A DNA stretch of 64,000 nucleotides from Alteromonas sp. RKMC-009 (GCF_003584565.2 NZ_CP031010.1:2480001-2544000); one strand, 5' to 3'; positions 16,970-25,647 are shown, numbered from the stretch's first letter. The notes: a model not told the origin generated them from the sequence alone. Numbers and translations: made by a program.

Positions 16970-19384
16970 ATGCTCACACGTTGCTTTCTCTTCGCTGTTC
17001 TGTTGTCTGCATCACACGCCGTATTTTCTTCCGGAGAGCGATTCACTATTTCGGTCGATGAACCGTCTGTGCGTTTTATTGTTGTACAAAGCCGTGATCC
17101 GCTCATTGAATGGGCCGCCAAAGATGTGGCGGATGATTTATCTGCCCGCACCGGTTCGACTTTTGTTGTGGTCAAAAGCGATGACGAGGCAGCTTCAACA
17201 CCATTTATTCACATAAACGTTGATGGCTCATTACCGCTACTCAATGCCAGTGCATTTCCTCATGGAAATCATGAAGCATTTGCTATTCATACAAGGCAGG
17301 ACACTCTGGTGATCACCGGTGCTGATGTTAGGGGCACAGTATACGGGCTTTTTACGTTAGCCGAAAAAATGGGCATTTCACCTTGGCAATGGTGGGCGGA
17401 TGTGCCGGTGAAAAAAGCCAGCGTGCCGCTAACGCTGGACAAGTTACCGGTTGTTGAAGGTCCTGCTGTGAAGTACCGCGGTATTTTCATTAACGATGAA
17501 GACTGGGGCTTGCTTCCCTGGGCGTCTCATACATTCGAGCCGGATACTGCCAATATAGGGCCCCGGACTTATGAAAAAATTTTTCAGTTACTGCTCAGAT
17601 TAAAAGCCAACACCATCTGGCCTGCTATGCATCCGGGTACCCGTGCTTTCTTCACTGTGCCGGGCAACAAGGAGATGGCGCACCGCTACCACATTCATGT
17701 GGGCAGTTCTCATGCCGAACCCATGTTGAGAAACAATGTGGATGAATGGGACAAGCAGCAATCGGGTGATTTCAATTACACGAATAATGCCGCCAGGGTA
17801 AATGAATACTGGCGAAACCGTGTTGAACAGGTCAGTGATATGTCTGATCTGGCGATGTTTACCCTGGGTATGCGCGGCATTCATGACAGCGGAATGGAAG
17901 GTATACATTCCCAGCAGCAAGCCAAAGACACTTTACAGCAGGCTATCAATACCCAGCGTGCACAACTTGAAGCGGTTTTTGGAAAGCCCGCAGAAACGCT
18001 TACGCAAATGTTTACACCCTATAAAGAAGTACTCTCACTGTACGAAATGGGATTGTCTGTGCCTGACGATGTCACACTGGTGTGGCCTGATGATAACTAC
18101 GGTTATATCCGCCGGCACAGTAATCGTGCTGAACAAAAACGGTCAGGCGGAGCAGGGGTGTATTATCATTTAAGCTACTGGGGCAGACCCCATGATTACC
18201 TGTGGCTGAGCAGTACCCACCCCGCGTTAATACAGTTTGAAATGCAACGTGCATTTGAAAATGGTGCTGACCGTATCTGGATAGCCAATGTGGGTGACAT
18301 CAAACCCCTTGAATACAATATGGAATGGTTCTTACATCTCGGGTGGTACGGGCCGGATAAAGTGTCTGACGCAAAGACGTTCGCAACTTATCAATTGGAT
18401 AGAGATTTTGCGATTTCTGACCCACAAAGCGCTGCAGATCTGTTATTTGACTATTACCATCTGGCTTTTATCCGTCGCCCGGAATTCATGGGGTGGAGTC
18501 AAACTGAGCCAACGACACAAACCCGGTTAGCCGGCTGGAACGGCGAAACCATTGAAAACCGTCTTCAGCAATACCAAAAGCTTGAGACATCCATTTTTGA
18601 ACTTAGTAAAGGCATTCAACCAAAAGAGCAATCAGCCTGGTTTCAACTTATGAGCTATCCGGTGCAGGCGTCCTCAGAAATGAATAAAAAGTGGCTGTTC
18701 AGGCACAAAGCTGCTTTTGCAGTTTCACATTCAGTAGCTGATAAGCTGATGGAAAAGGCACTGGATGCACATAACACTATCAACGGGCTAACTCAGCAAT
18801 ATAACGGATTATCTGAAGGCAAATGGGCCGGCATGATGGATGCTGCACCGCGCAAGCTGCCGGTTTTTAACAAGCCGGCAATGATTACATTGACGGATGA
18901 CGAAAAGCAAAAGCGTAATAGAGTTAACGACGGGGCCCAAAGTAAGCAAATTAAACCGGCATCAGTAAAGTTCATTTCACCTGAGGGTTACAGCTGGCAG
19001 GAAGTGAGAGACCTGGGCTATTCTGGCAAAGCATTAACACTTTATCCGCTGAAGCTACAATACTTCTCAGAAAAGGCCGCTGTTACCTACCAGTTTACTC
19101 TTGATGTTGCTCAGCATGTAACGTTAAACGTTGCCACGTTACCTGTGCATTCCAATGATTTTTCTCATGAGATCGCAATATCTCTGGCACAAAAACCAAT
19201 CACAATATTTACGCTAAACACCAAAGGACGAAGCGAGCAATGGAAGCAGGGCGTATTGAATAACCGCATTCACAATAGTGTAGATCTGGGAAGGCTGAGT
19301 AAGGGAACACACAATGTGACCCTTTCAGTAAATCAAAACGGTATTGTCATTGATGAGGTCTGGCTGTCTGAACATGGTTCTTAG
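16970..19384 (+). CDS. Glycoside hydrolase family 115 (xylan alpha-1,2-glucuronidase)
   Basis: An 804-residue secreted enzyme with a signal peptide (MLTRCFLFAVLLSASHAVFS). GH115 hallmarks are visible in order: an N-terminal GH20b-like domain (LVITGADVRGTVYGLFTLAE), KYRGIFINDEDWGLLPWAS, LKANTIWPAMHPG, FTLGMRGIHDSGM, LVWPDDNYGYIRR, GVYYHLSYWGRPHDYLW and WIANVGDIKPLEYNMEWFL. A C-terminal beta-sandwich domain follows. GH115 removes (4-O-methyl)-glucuronic acid from xylan. It lies downstream of the TonB receptor and is probably periplasmic. Its length is at the short end for the family but all core motifs are present. Confidence 0.93.
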   Translation: MLTRCFLFAVLLSASHAVFSSGERFTISVDEPSVRFIVVQSRDPLIEWAAKDVADDLSARTGSTFVVVKSDDEAASTPFIHINVDGSLPLLNASAFPHGNHEAFAIHTRQDTLVITGADVRGTVYGLFTLAEKMGISPWQWWADVPVKKASVPLTLDKLPVVEGPAVKYRGIFINDEDWGLLPWASHTFEPDTANIGPRTYEKIFQLLLRLKANTIWPAMHPGTRAFFTVPGNKEMAHRYHIHVGSSHAEPMLRNNVDEWDKQQSGDFNYTNNAARVNEYWRNRVEQVSDMSDLAMFTLGMRGIHDSGMEGIHSQQQAKDTLQQAINTQRAQLEAVFGKPAETLTQMFTPYKEVLSLYEMGLSVPDDVTLVWPDDNYGYIRRHSNRAEQKRSGGAGVYYHLSYWGRPHDYLWLSSTHPALIQFEMQRAFENGADRIWIANVGDIKPLEYNMEWFLHLGWYGPDKVSDAKTFATYQLDRDFAISDPQSAADLLFDYYHLAFIRRPEFMGWSQTEPTTQTRLAGWNGETIENRLQQYQKLETSIFELSKGIQPKEQSAWFQLMSYPVQASSEMNKKWLFRHKAAFAVSHSVADKLMEKALDAHNTINGLTQQYNGLSEGKWAGMMDAAPRKLPVFNKPAMITLTDDEKQKRNRVNDGAQSKQIKPASVKFISPEGYSWQEVRDLGYSGKALTLYPLKLQYFSEKAAVTYQFTLDVAQHVTLNVATLPVHSNDFSHEIAISLAQKPITIFTLNTKGRSEQWKQGVLNNRIHNSVDLGRLSKGTHNVTLSVNQNGIVIDEVWLSEHGS

Positions 19385-19433
19385 CAAGAGAATAGGGCAC
19401 AATGCCGGCTGTTTTATAGATAACGGAGTTCTT

Positions 19434-19787
19434 ATGTCTTTCAGTAATGTTGAAGCGTTAACCTCTCAACTGGCAAGCGCCCCGGATGAAATTGTATTCA
19501 GCGATGTGATTTCATTTGTTGACGATAACTACATTTTTACGCCTTCCGCTTTCAGCAATGGCGCAGTAAACAATGAGGCGAATCAAAATAACGGGTCTTG
19601 TAAACTGTTGGCCCTCGGCCAGCTACTAGGGTTAACACAGGCGCAGACACTCGCACTTTTTGGCAGTTATTACCGTGATGATGTGCTTAAGCATCCTGAA
19701 GGAACCGATCATGCAAATATTCGCAATTTCATGGTCTCAGGATTCGACGGTTTGCAGTTTGATACGTTTCCCTTAGCGGAAAAATAA
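19434..19787 (+). CDS. HopJ family protein
   Basis: A 117-residue acidic protein matching the HopJ family (Pfam 'HopJ type III effector'): VISFVDDNYIFTPSAFSNG, ANQNNGSCKLLALGQLLGL, LFGSYYRDDVLKHPEGTDH and NIRNFMVSGFDGLQF. The family name comes from a Pseudomonas effector, but free-living marine bacteria without a type III system carry it too, so a household role is more likely here. The function is unknown. The start at 19434 has GGAG upstream. It follows GH115 by 49 bases and ends in a terminator shared with the opposing integrase. Confidence 0.85.
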   Translation: MSFSNVEALTSQLASAPDEIVFSDVISFVDDNYIFTPSAFSNGAVNNEANQNNGSCKLLALGQLLGLTQAQTLALFGSYYRDDVLKHPEGTDHANIRNFMVSGFDGLQFDTFPLAEK

Positions 19788-19818
19788 AGCGCCTGTTTTA
19801 TTTAACCCCGGCGCTTTT
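19786..19818. terminator. Bidirectional terminator between HopJ and integrase genes
   Basis: The stem AAAGCGCC (19786-19793) and GGCGCTTT (19810-19817) lies between the convergent genes. Its left arm overlaps the HopJ stop and its right arm overlaps the last codons of the integrase. T-rich bases follow on both strands. Confidence 0.7.
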
Positions 19819-20863
19819 GTCCCTTGGTTAATCTGGCCATGCCGCCTTGTTTAACAGCCGCCTGCTGGCCATAGTGACCGGGCATTTCCGGAGAGCGCCA
19901 GCCTCCGGCAAGCTGCATTTCAGGTAGCGTGGCGCCATTTTCTGCCAGTGAAACAGTCGCCCCCACACGACCGCTGTGAGGGGTGATATTTTCCTGAATA
20001 CCAGCAAGTGCAGCAATGCGTTTCCAGGTGCGATAAATGCTCGAGTATTCCAGCTTCGGGGCCTGTTTGAAATTCGCACTTTCATCATAAGGCAACAGAG
20101 CGTGGCCTCTGTTTGAGACGCGGCGGAACAGCACGCCTTTGTTTATCCTTCGCGGATCATCTTCACTTCGCTCAACTTTTTGTTGAGGGTCGTAATTCGC
20201 TTCAGCAACATACTCGTCAATCATATCCAGCGTATTGGGAGAAATGTACCTGTACTGGCCTTTGCCGGTCTGGTCACTTTTTGATGTTAAGACGAGCAGG
20301 GCGTTAGTGCGTTTATTAATGTCAGACAAACAAACTCGTACTACTTCGTCGGCTCTGAGCAGCGCGTCGAACATCAGATTAATCATGGCGAGGTCGCGCA
20401 TTTCCAGCAGCGTGTCTGGGATCACACGCTCATTAATTTTTTCCAGTAAATCCAGTGTCAGCGGTACTGCCTGATGATGACTGAACTGGTATTTTTCATT
20501 CTCAGCCAGCGATAGCCGGATGAAGTCTTTAAGATAGACAGACTGCACAATGGGGTTCGGCAATTTGGCAATACCCAGGAATTTACTCAACGCGCTGAGC
20601 CTGCGTTTGATGGTGCGGTAAGCCAGAGGCGATTGACATAACATCTCTACATAACGTTTGACACAGAGTTCGTTATTTTCAAATGAGGCATTGAATCCGC
20701 TCAATCCGGATTGCTCGCAGAATATAACAAACTCGTTGAAATCGCTGATGTAGGCACGCTGCGTGTTACGGGGTAATCGTGAGAAAATATCATTGAAGTA
20801 CTGATTCACCGCATCGCGGTAACAGTCTGTAAACTGTAACTGCTGAGATGCCGGCAACTTCAT
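19802..20863 (-). CDS. Tyrosine recombinase/integrase
   Basis: A 353-residue phage-integrase-family recombinase. The N-terminal SAM-like core-binding domain includes NTQRAYISDFNEFVIFCEQS and RTIKRRLSALSKFLG. The catalytic domain shows the first Arg (DALLRADEVVRV), the beta-hairpin Lys (LTSKSDQTGKG), HxxR (TPHSGRVGATVSL), a Trp in place of the second His (LAGGWRSPEMPGHYG) and the Tyr nucleophile in HYG. All catalytic positions look intact. The start has AAGGA 7 bases upstream. A LexA-type SOS box and an overlapping sigma-70 promoter lie 85-125 bases before the start. No phage genes are adjacent. Confidence 0.92.
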   Translation of the reverse strand: MKLPASQQLQFTDCYRDAVNQYFNDIFSRLPRNTQRAYISDFNEFVIFCEQSGLSGFNASFENNELCVKRYVEMLCQSPLAYRTIKRRLSALSKFLGIAKLPNPIVQSVYLKDFIRLSLAENEKYQFSHHQAVPLTLDLLEKINERVIPDTLLEMRDLAMINLMFDALLRADEVVRVCLSDINKRTNALLVLTSKSDQTGKGQYRYISPNTLDMIDEYVAEANYDPQQKVERSEDDPRRINKGVLFRRVSNRGHALLPYDESANFKQAPKLEYSSIYRTWKRIAALAGIQENITPHSGRVGATVSLAENGATLPEMQLAGGWRSPEMPGHYGQQAAVKQGGMARLTKGQKRRG

Positions 20864-20918
20864 GTCAGATCCTTAGAAAATACAGGTATTCAAACGGGTG
20901 TCACGCATGAAGGGGAAA

Positions 20919-20947
20919 GCCGGCATACGTGGGAGTACGATGCCGGC
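20919..20947 (-). repeat. Hairpin GCCGGCAT/ATGCCGGC upstream of the integrase
   Basis: A perfect 8-bp inverted repeat (20919-20926 and 20940-20947) sits between the end of the EamA-OpuAC gene and the integrase start. On the minus strand it is followed by TTTCCCC, so it could be a weak terminator for the upstream gene or a structure in the integrase leader. It touches the predicted integrase -10 element. Confidence 0.55.
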
Positions 20948-20987
20948 AGTATATCTAAATTGACATTGACTGTATATAAATACAGTT
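20948..20987 (-). promoter_or_regulatory. LexA (SOS) box and sigma-70 promoter of the integrase gene
   Basis: CTGTATATAAATACAG (20970-20985) fits CTG-N10-CAG and agrees with the 20-bp E. coli SOS consensus at 17 positions. On the minus strand a -35-like TATACA (20976-20971) lies inside the box, and TATACT (20953-20948) follows at 17-bp spacing. The only gene that this promoter can drive is the integrase. Repression by LexA and release on DNA damage are inferred. Confidence 0.8.
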
Positions 20988-21011
20988 GTTGTGTATGTCG
21001 GGCAGGGAAGC

Positions 21012-23819
21012 CTATTCAGTATTATCCCGTAAAGTAAAACCCGTCAGCCATTCAAGGATCAAATCTTTATGGTTGTCTGCCCATTGTTGAGACACGGTTT
21101 CAATATCCTCACCATTTTCTACTGCGGAGAGCATTGCTACCAGTTCTGCGTCATCAATCACAAACCGGTTTAACAGCTTCAGCAACTCGGGGGAACGCGC
21201 TTCCAGTTGCGAACGGAAACCCAGTTTGATTTCACTTTGCGGCCAGGAGGTACCTGTGCTGAGTTTATTGAGTCCCTGAGCTTTGAAAATGGCTTGCCAT
21301 ATTGCGGCGTCATGTGCAGGCTCTTCAACGAAATGCACATGGCGGTTTCCAAACAATGCATCAGGGTAATAGCAGAAGAATAAGCCAGGCTGTTCATTCT
21401 GATTGTTGCGGTTAATCAGTTGCTCCAGCAAGTCCAGGTCAAACACGTGATAGTCATAATACGCATCCAGACCATAGGCGTTAAGACGTCGCTTCTCAAT
21501 TGCCACTGATGCCCAGCCTTTGGCACCAACCCAAATATCACCACGACCATTACCGGACATGTCAAAACGAGATGCATTTTCCGGAGTAACCAGATCGTTT
21601 ACTGCTAACGTCGCCGGCGCTGTAAAATCGGTATAACAGAGACCTTGTTTTCCCGTACCGGCGCTTTCACCCAACTTAACTGTTTCGAACGCCCGCACAT
21701 ACCGGCGGATCAAGTCAGCATTGTTAGCCAGCCAGATATCCGGATGCACATCAATGTCGCCGTCGTGCTGGCCCATCTGTTTGAAGGCTTGCTCATGAGT
21801 AACGTTGACGAGCTGTGCCCGCGACTCTGTGTGTTCATTAATTATCGTGGCAAGAATATGCGCCTTTATTTGAGCGGTCGGCCAGTCCAGTAAGGCAATA
21901 TTCAGTTCGGCATTATTTAAATCACGCTTCGACAGAATGGGCGCTGACTCATCCCGCTTCACATCATCCAGCGTTTCATATAAAAAGCCGTAGCCGAACC
22001 CACAAAATAAAAACACAAAAATACTGAAAATCCAGTAACTGTGACTCACGGTTTCGGGTCCGACCGTTTTCAGGCTCAGGCTACGCTCAACAGCGTCATA
22101 CTGTCCGACAAAATCTTGCGAGCCTGATTTCTGCTTAAATTCGTCTGCATATTCCAGTAAGTCACGGCACACCAGCGCGTGATCGTGGCGGATCTGGATA
22201 TACTGATTCCGTTCATTAATAACCAGAATGAGAAATATAACCGAAGTAGCCAGAATGAGCGCAAACAAGGCCGTGGAGAAACTTTCAGGACGGAAAATGA
22301 GTGAGAAGAAAACGTTCGTTGCGCCAAGCAAGATGAGAATGACCAGTTCTTCCGGTGGAATTCTGTCACTTTCCATGGTCATCAGTTTTTGACCCACCTG
22401 GAAATTATCCAGCAAACGCTCTCGATATATCGGAGTATTTTCAGTACCGGCAATCAGCACTTTCTTAATGTCCTGAATTTCCAGCTGAGCATTGCGCATA
22501 TCCTTTGCGCCGTTAAAAGCCCGTAAGAACACGTATAAATGTTTAACGATATAATTATTTATCAGTGCTTTGTACTTCTCAGCAGATACGCCGCCGGCCG
22601 GTGCAGAGGAGGGGAGTTGCATCACCGAATCATTAAACTCTACCAGCAAACGTTCCCGTTCCCGGTTAAGGGATGTTGTCCGCTCAAGAGCAAAGGTACC
22701 CAACAGGACAAAAAAGACCGTGGATACAGCGAGCAAATCGTAATACGAGTCAATGGGATAAGTTGGCGCGAATAACACCCATATCCCCACCATACATACG
22801 GTACTGAAAAGAATGAGCAGCGATGAACGCAGAGGAAAGCGCAGCCCGAGAAAAATATTGGCCGACACAATAAGAACGGATGCAACCGCTTCATATTGAT
22901 TGAGTAATCTGCCCTGTAACAGAGCGAGGATCACTACCGCGCCGACAGGCATGAAATACCAGAACACGCTGACAGACGCATTCGTCGCTGAAAATACGGA
23001 TAAATCGTAGAGCAAACTTCCCAGCGCCAGAATAGCGATACCGGCAAAGGCCACCAGCGCATAATCCATATAATCAAACTGATTTGCTGTATCGCCAAAC
23101 AAAAACAGGATGGCGAGCATACCGGGAGCAGCCACACAACGAACACCTGATTCCGTCAGTAAAGCTTTATTCAATGAGCTGAGGTTGAGAGCATTTTTAT
23201 CTGAGATAGCAGACCAGGCATCCATGCATTTCATGCGCATATAGCAATTAATTGCCATAGCAAGCCCGCCTGATGCCGCCAGCAAAATGGTATTTATCAT
23301 CGGACTTTCCAGCAGCAGCCAGTCTGCAATATCCAGATTCGGGCTCATCAAAACGATGAAGCCGGCAAACGCTGCTGCGGAGAAAATATAATCGTTCGCC
23401 GTGGTAGTTCTGTGCTTTTTACGCAATGTGCTGTCTATGTAGAAAAATACAATCGGCCAGGCTTCGAATATGAGAATGGCAATAACATCAAATTCCTGCG
23501 ACATGTTCAGTGCAGCATACAAAAGCAGATGGTTTGCGCAGATAAGGGCACCGGAAAACAGCGTGGGGACAAGCAGCGCCGGTGTTTTGAAATGGGCTGC
23601 GATACCGGAGAAAAAGGCTTGTTGCCGCTTTGCAAACATGACCATGACGACTACAAGCGTAGAAATAGCAGCCAGCGTATGCGAAGTAGCAGCGACAAAG
23701 ATTGGACTGGAGCGGTCTATCAGGTAGTTAACCACCGGCGGATAAAGCATCCACAACAGAATAGAGGCGCACATTAACACTATGGGTGAACGCATAAATT
23801 GAATGACGAGATGCTGCAA
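21012..23819 (-). CDS. Fusion of EamA-type permease and OpuAC glycine-betaine-binding domain
   Basis: A 935-residue membrane protein. Residues 10-330 give about ten membrane helices like EamA/DMT permeases, and two more follow near 332-378. A soluble region (380-490), two helices (491-534), a soluble stretch and a last helix (595-614) come next. The C-terminal part (about 637-930) matches the OpuAC/ProX binding fold: ALLDWPTAQIKAHILATII, VHPDIWLANN, GLCYTDFTAPATLAVNDL, FDMSGNGRGDIWVGAKGWAS and LFFCYYPDALFGN. About 15 helices would leave this domain in the periplasm. A tethered betaine-like receptor feeding or gating the permease is inferred. The start is TTG with AAGGAG 8 bases upstream; an in-frame ATG lies 8 codons in. 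Confidence 0.8.
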   Translation of the reverse strand: MQHLVIQFMRSPIVLMCASILLWMLYPPVVNYLIDRSSPIFVAATSHTLAAISTLVVVMVMFAKRQQAFFSGIAAHFKTPALLVPTLFSGALICANHLLLYAALNMSQEFDVIAILIFEAWPIVFFYIDSTLRKKHRTTTANDYIFSAAAFAGFIVLMSPNLDIADWLLLESPMINTILLAASGGLAMAINCYMRMKCMDAWSAISDKNALNLSSLNKALLTESGVRCVAAPGMLAILFLFGDTANQFDYMDYALVAFAGIAILALGSLLYDLSVFSATNASVSVFWYFMPVGAVVILALLQGRLLNQYEAVASVLIVSANIFLGLRFPLRSSLLILFSTVCMVGIWVLFAPTYPIDSYYDLLAVSTVFFVLLGTFALERTTSLNRERERLLVEFNDSVMQLPSSAPAGGVSAEKYKALINNYIVKHLYVFLRAFNGAKDMRNAQLEIQDIKKVLIAGTENTPIYRERLLDNFQVGQKLMTMESDRIPPEELVILILLGATNVFFSLIFRPESFSTALFALILATSVIFLILVINERNQYIQIRHDHALVCRDLLEYADEFKQKSGSQDFVGQYDAVERSLSLKTVGPETVSHSYWIFSIFVFLFCGFGYGFLYETLDDVKRDESAPILSKRDLNNAELNIALLDWPTAQIKAHILATIINEHTESRAQLVNVTHEQAFKQMGQHDGDIDVHPDIWLANNADLIRRYVRAFETVKLGESAGTGKQGLCYTDFTAPATLAVNDLVTPENASRFDMSGNGRGDIWVGAKGWASVAIEKRRLNAYGLDAYYDYHVFDLDLLEQLINRNNQNEQPGLFFCYYPDALFGNRHVHFVEEPAHDAAIWQAIFKAQGLNKLSTGTSWPQSEIKLGFRSQLEARSPELLKLLNRFVIDDAELVAMLSAVENGEDIETVSQQWADNHKDLILEWLTGFTLRDNTE

Positions 23820-24095
23820 GAAGATAGCTCCTTTATCCTGTATTTTAGCGGCGGGAGATAGACGTTTATCTACTCAATGACCTTTTAATCTGTTGAATAG
23901 TATCATGTTTTGCTTTTGTTTATTTTCTAATTTCTTTGAGTTGGAGGTATATGTGTATGCTCAAAACGGGGCTAAGGACTTTATGGATTCACAGAACTAA
24001 AACTCACTGGATCAGAGAACTAACGTACTTGGCACAATTTAAACAAAGCATGCTGGAATATTATAACTAACTGAATATCACATACATTTTCATTA

Positions 24096-24129
24096 ATCAC
24101 GCATGATAACTGGAATTATCATGCGTGAT
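24096..24129. repeat. Perfect 14-bp inverted repeat
   Basis: ATCACGCATGATAA (24096-24109) and TTATCATGCGTGAT (24116-24129) flank a 6-base loop, CTGGAA. No T run follows. Ten bases of each arm (TCACGCATGA) also occur at 20901-20910, just upstream of the integrase start, on the other side of the EamA-OpuAC gene. Confidence 0.75.
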
Positions 24130-24536
24130 GAATTCATAGATGAAGTATCTGTTTGCAAGGCGCCTGTATATCTATCCAGTGTCGCGGAAATATTTGAATA
24201 TCTCTAACTTCAGGCTTCGTAAAAACGTTCATGTGTCTGGAGAATGATTCAATAAAGAACTTCTGAAACAAGTAAATCAGGCCATCATACGCAAAACATC
24301 AGCTTTACAGTAATTTCCTCATAACACCATTTTGCCGATATAAAGACGCAGCTACAGTTTATCGTTTTGGTCAGATTCGCATATATGGGGTTTTCTGTGT
24401 ATGAGTCCGGTAATGCCCGGAAAGCTCTTATAAGCATTAACCAGGTACAACTTTTAAATTCAGCTAAGAAGATTCTGACAAGCTGTTGGAAATATATCCT
24501 TCAAAAGTCATGTTTAACGCCTGAAAACTAATCGTG

Positions 24537-24593
24537 CGCTACGTGAAATCTGCAAGGTCAGAGGTCACAATTTTTCTCAGATTTTACGTAGCG
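24537..24593. repeat. Imperfect 16-bp inverted repeat
   Basis: CGCTACGTGAAATCTG (24537-24552) and CAGATTTTACGTAGCG (24578-24593) match at 15 of 16 positions around a 25-base loop. The loop contains the tandem motif AGGTCAGAGGTCA. It may be a MITE-like remnant or an RNA hairpin. No coding sequence is linked to it. Confidence 0.6.
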
Positions 24594-24800
24594 TCGCGTA
24601 ATAATCTGGCACCTTGATAACCAAAATCCAAATATGCGGAGAGTATCAATTTAGATAAGCTGCATGCTGAATAATAGAAGGATTTCAGTGAATCAAAAGA
24701 ACGCTGATGTCTGGTGTCAGATGTTTCATTTATCGTGGACAACGGTTACGGCAATGGTAATGGAACTAAGCCACTGTAAGTCGCTAGTACAAGCGAAAGG

Positions 24801-24832
24801 AACATGTGGAGCATTCATTCCACATGTTTTTT
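24801..24832 (+). terminator. Orphan Rho-independent terminator
   Basis: The perfect 10-bp stem AACATGTGGA (24801-24810) and TCCACATGTT (24819-24828) has an 8-base loop and runs into TTTTTT. It is a strong plus-strand terminator with no recognised gene upstream for 2.9 kb on that strand, which suggests an untranslated transcript. Confidence 0.8.
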
Positions 24833-24964
24833 GCTGGCGTGCATGATTCCGGCAGATATATGAACCGCATCGAAAGGCCAACGAGCTCAGAGCTACAAAA
24901 CTGTGTATTAGCGAATATCTCAACAGCCGGAAGCGACACAGTGACGCCACAATCCTTATTAATA

Positions 24965-25000
24965 CTTAATTGCGCATAATGTATATTATGTTAAATTAAG
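24965..25000. repeat. 36-bp interrupted palindrome
   Basis: CTTAATT-gcg-CATAAT-gtat-ATTATG-tta-AATTAAG forms a symmetric structure with two paired blocks per arm (7 and 6 bp) and matched 3-base interruptions. It is AT-rich and non-coding. It could be an operator or a DNA cruciform. Confidence 0.6.
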
Positions 25001-25437
25001 TGTGGAAATACTATTGTTAATCAATCCCTTTTGAATACTGCCACATATAATGAGATTTTCTGCCAGCGTGAGATTTTTGTGTGACTACCACATGCCTTAC
25101 TTGTGTTTTTTAAGCATTGTCATCGTCACCTTAATAAGAATTCTTACTGCGACCTGTTGTTCTATCAGAAGTATCTAGAAGCAAATCCTATAGCCGGAAC
25201 ATCAGGCTGTGAAAAATAAATCTCGTTTTGAGTGACAGTGAATTTCCAGAGAATTTATAACTCATTGATGCGTTGAAGTTGTCGCTGGCAGAGATTCTCA
25301 AATTAAGCGGCAGCCGCCACTTGTGTTGTGTCGTATCCATTGCCGTTATTGAATAGCTTTCCAACAAACCTGGAATTACTAGTTATTTTAGAGCTGCGCT
25401 ATTGCCTACTTTCTGTGTGCCCGGAAAACATAAGTCC

Positions 25438-25647
25438 CTAGTAGATAGTTGTTTTGCGTTTCTCAGCGACCAGTTCATGGACATAGAATTCGCCGCCGTT
25501 TATCCACTGGTTTAACCCTTTAATGGTCAAGATACTTTTACAGCATGCCTGGCCACATTGGCTGCGCTGGAAATTTGCACGTATCAGGTACAGTTTATTA
25601 TTACGCTCTACCAGGCTTACAATCACTCTCGTACTTTGCTTACCCTT
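25438..25647 (-). pseudogene. Possible IS30-family transposase fragment
   Basis: An open frame (from 25647, first GTG at 25626) encodes KGKQSTRVIVSLVERNN followed by KLYLIRANF. This resembles the 'GKG...xLVTLVERKSRxxLI' segment of the IS30-type DDE domain. The rest of a transposase, including the catalytic context and terminal repeats, is not visible. It may be a short scar of an old insertion. The match is from memory and short, so confidence is low. Confidence 0.3.

Noticed and set aside
19434..19787. Calling the HopJ-like protein a type III secreted effector
   Set aside because: No secretion genes are present in the window and the family is common in free-living bacteria.
19802..24129. 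A complete prophage or integron around the integrase
   Set aside because: There are no phage structural genes, no attC array and no integron-integrase-specific insert; only the integrase itself is supported.
24664..24846. A 60-codon plus-strand frame
   Set aside because: It runs through the orphan terminator hairpin, lacks a ribosome-binding site and resembles no protein that I know.
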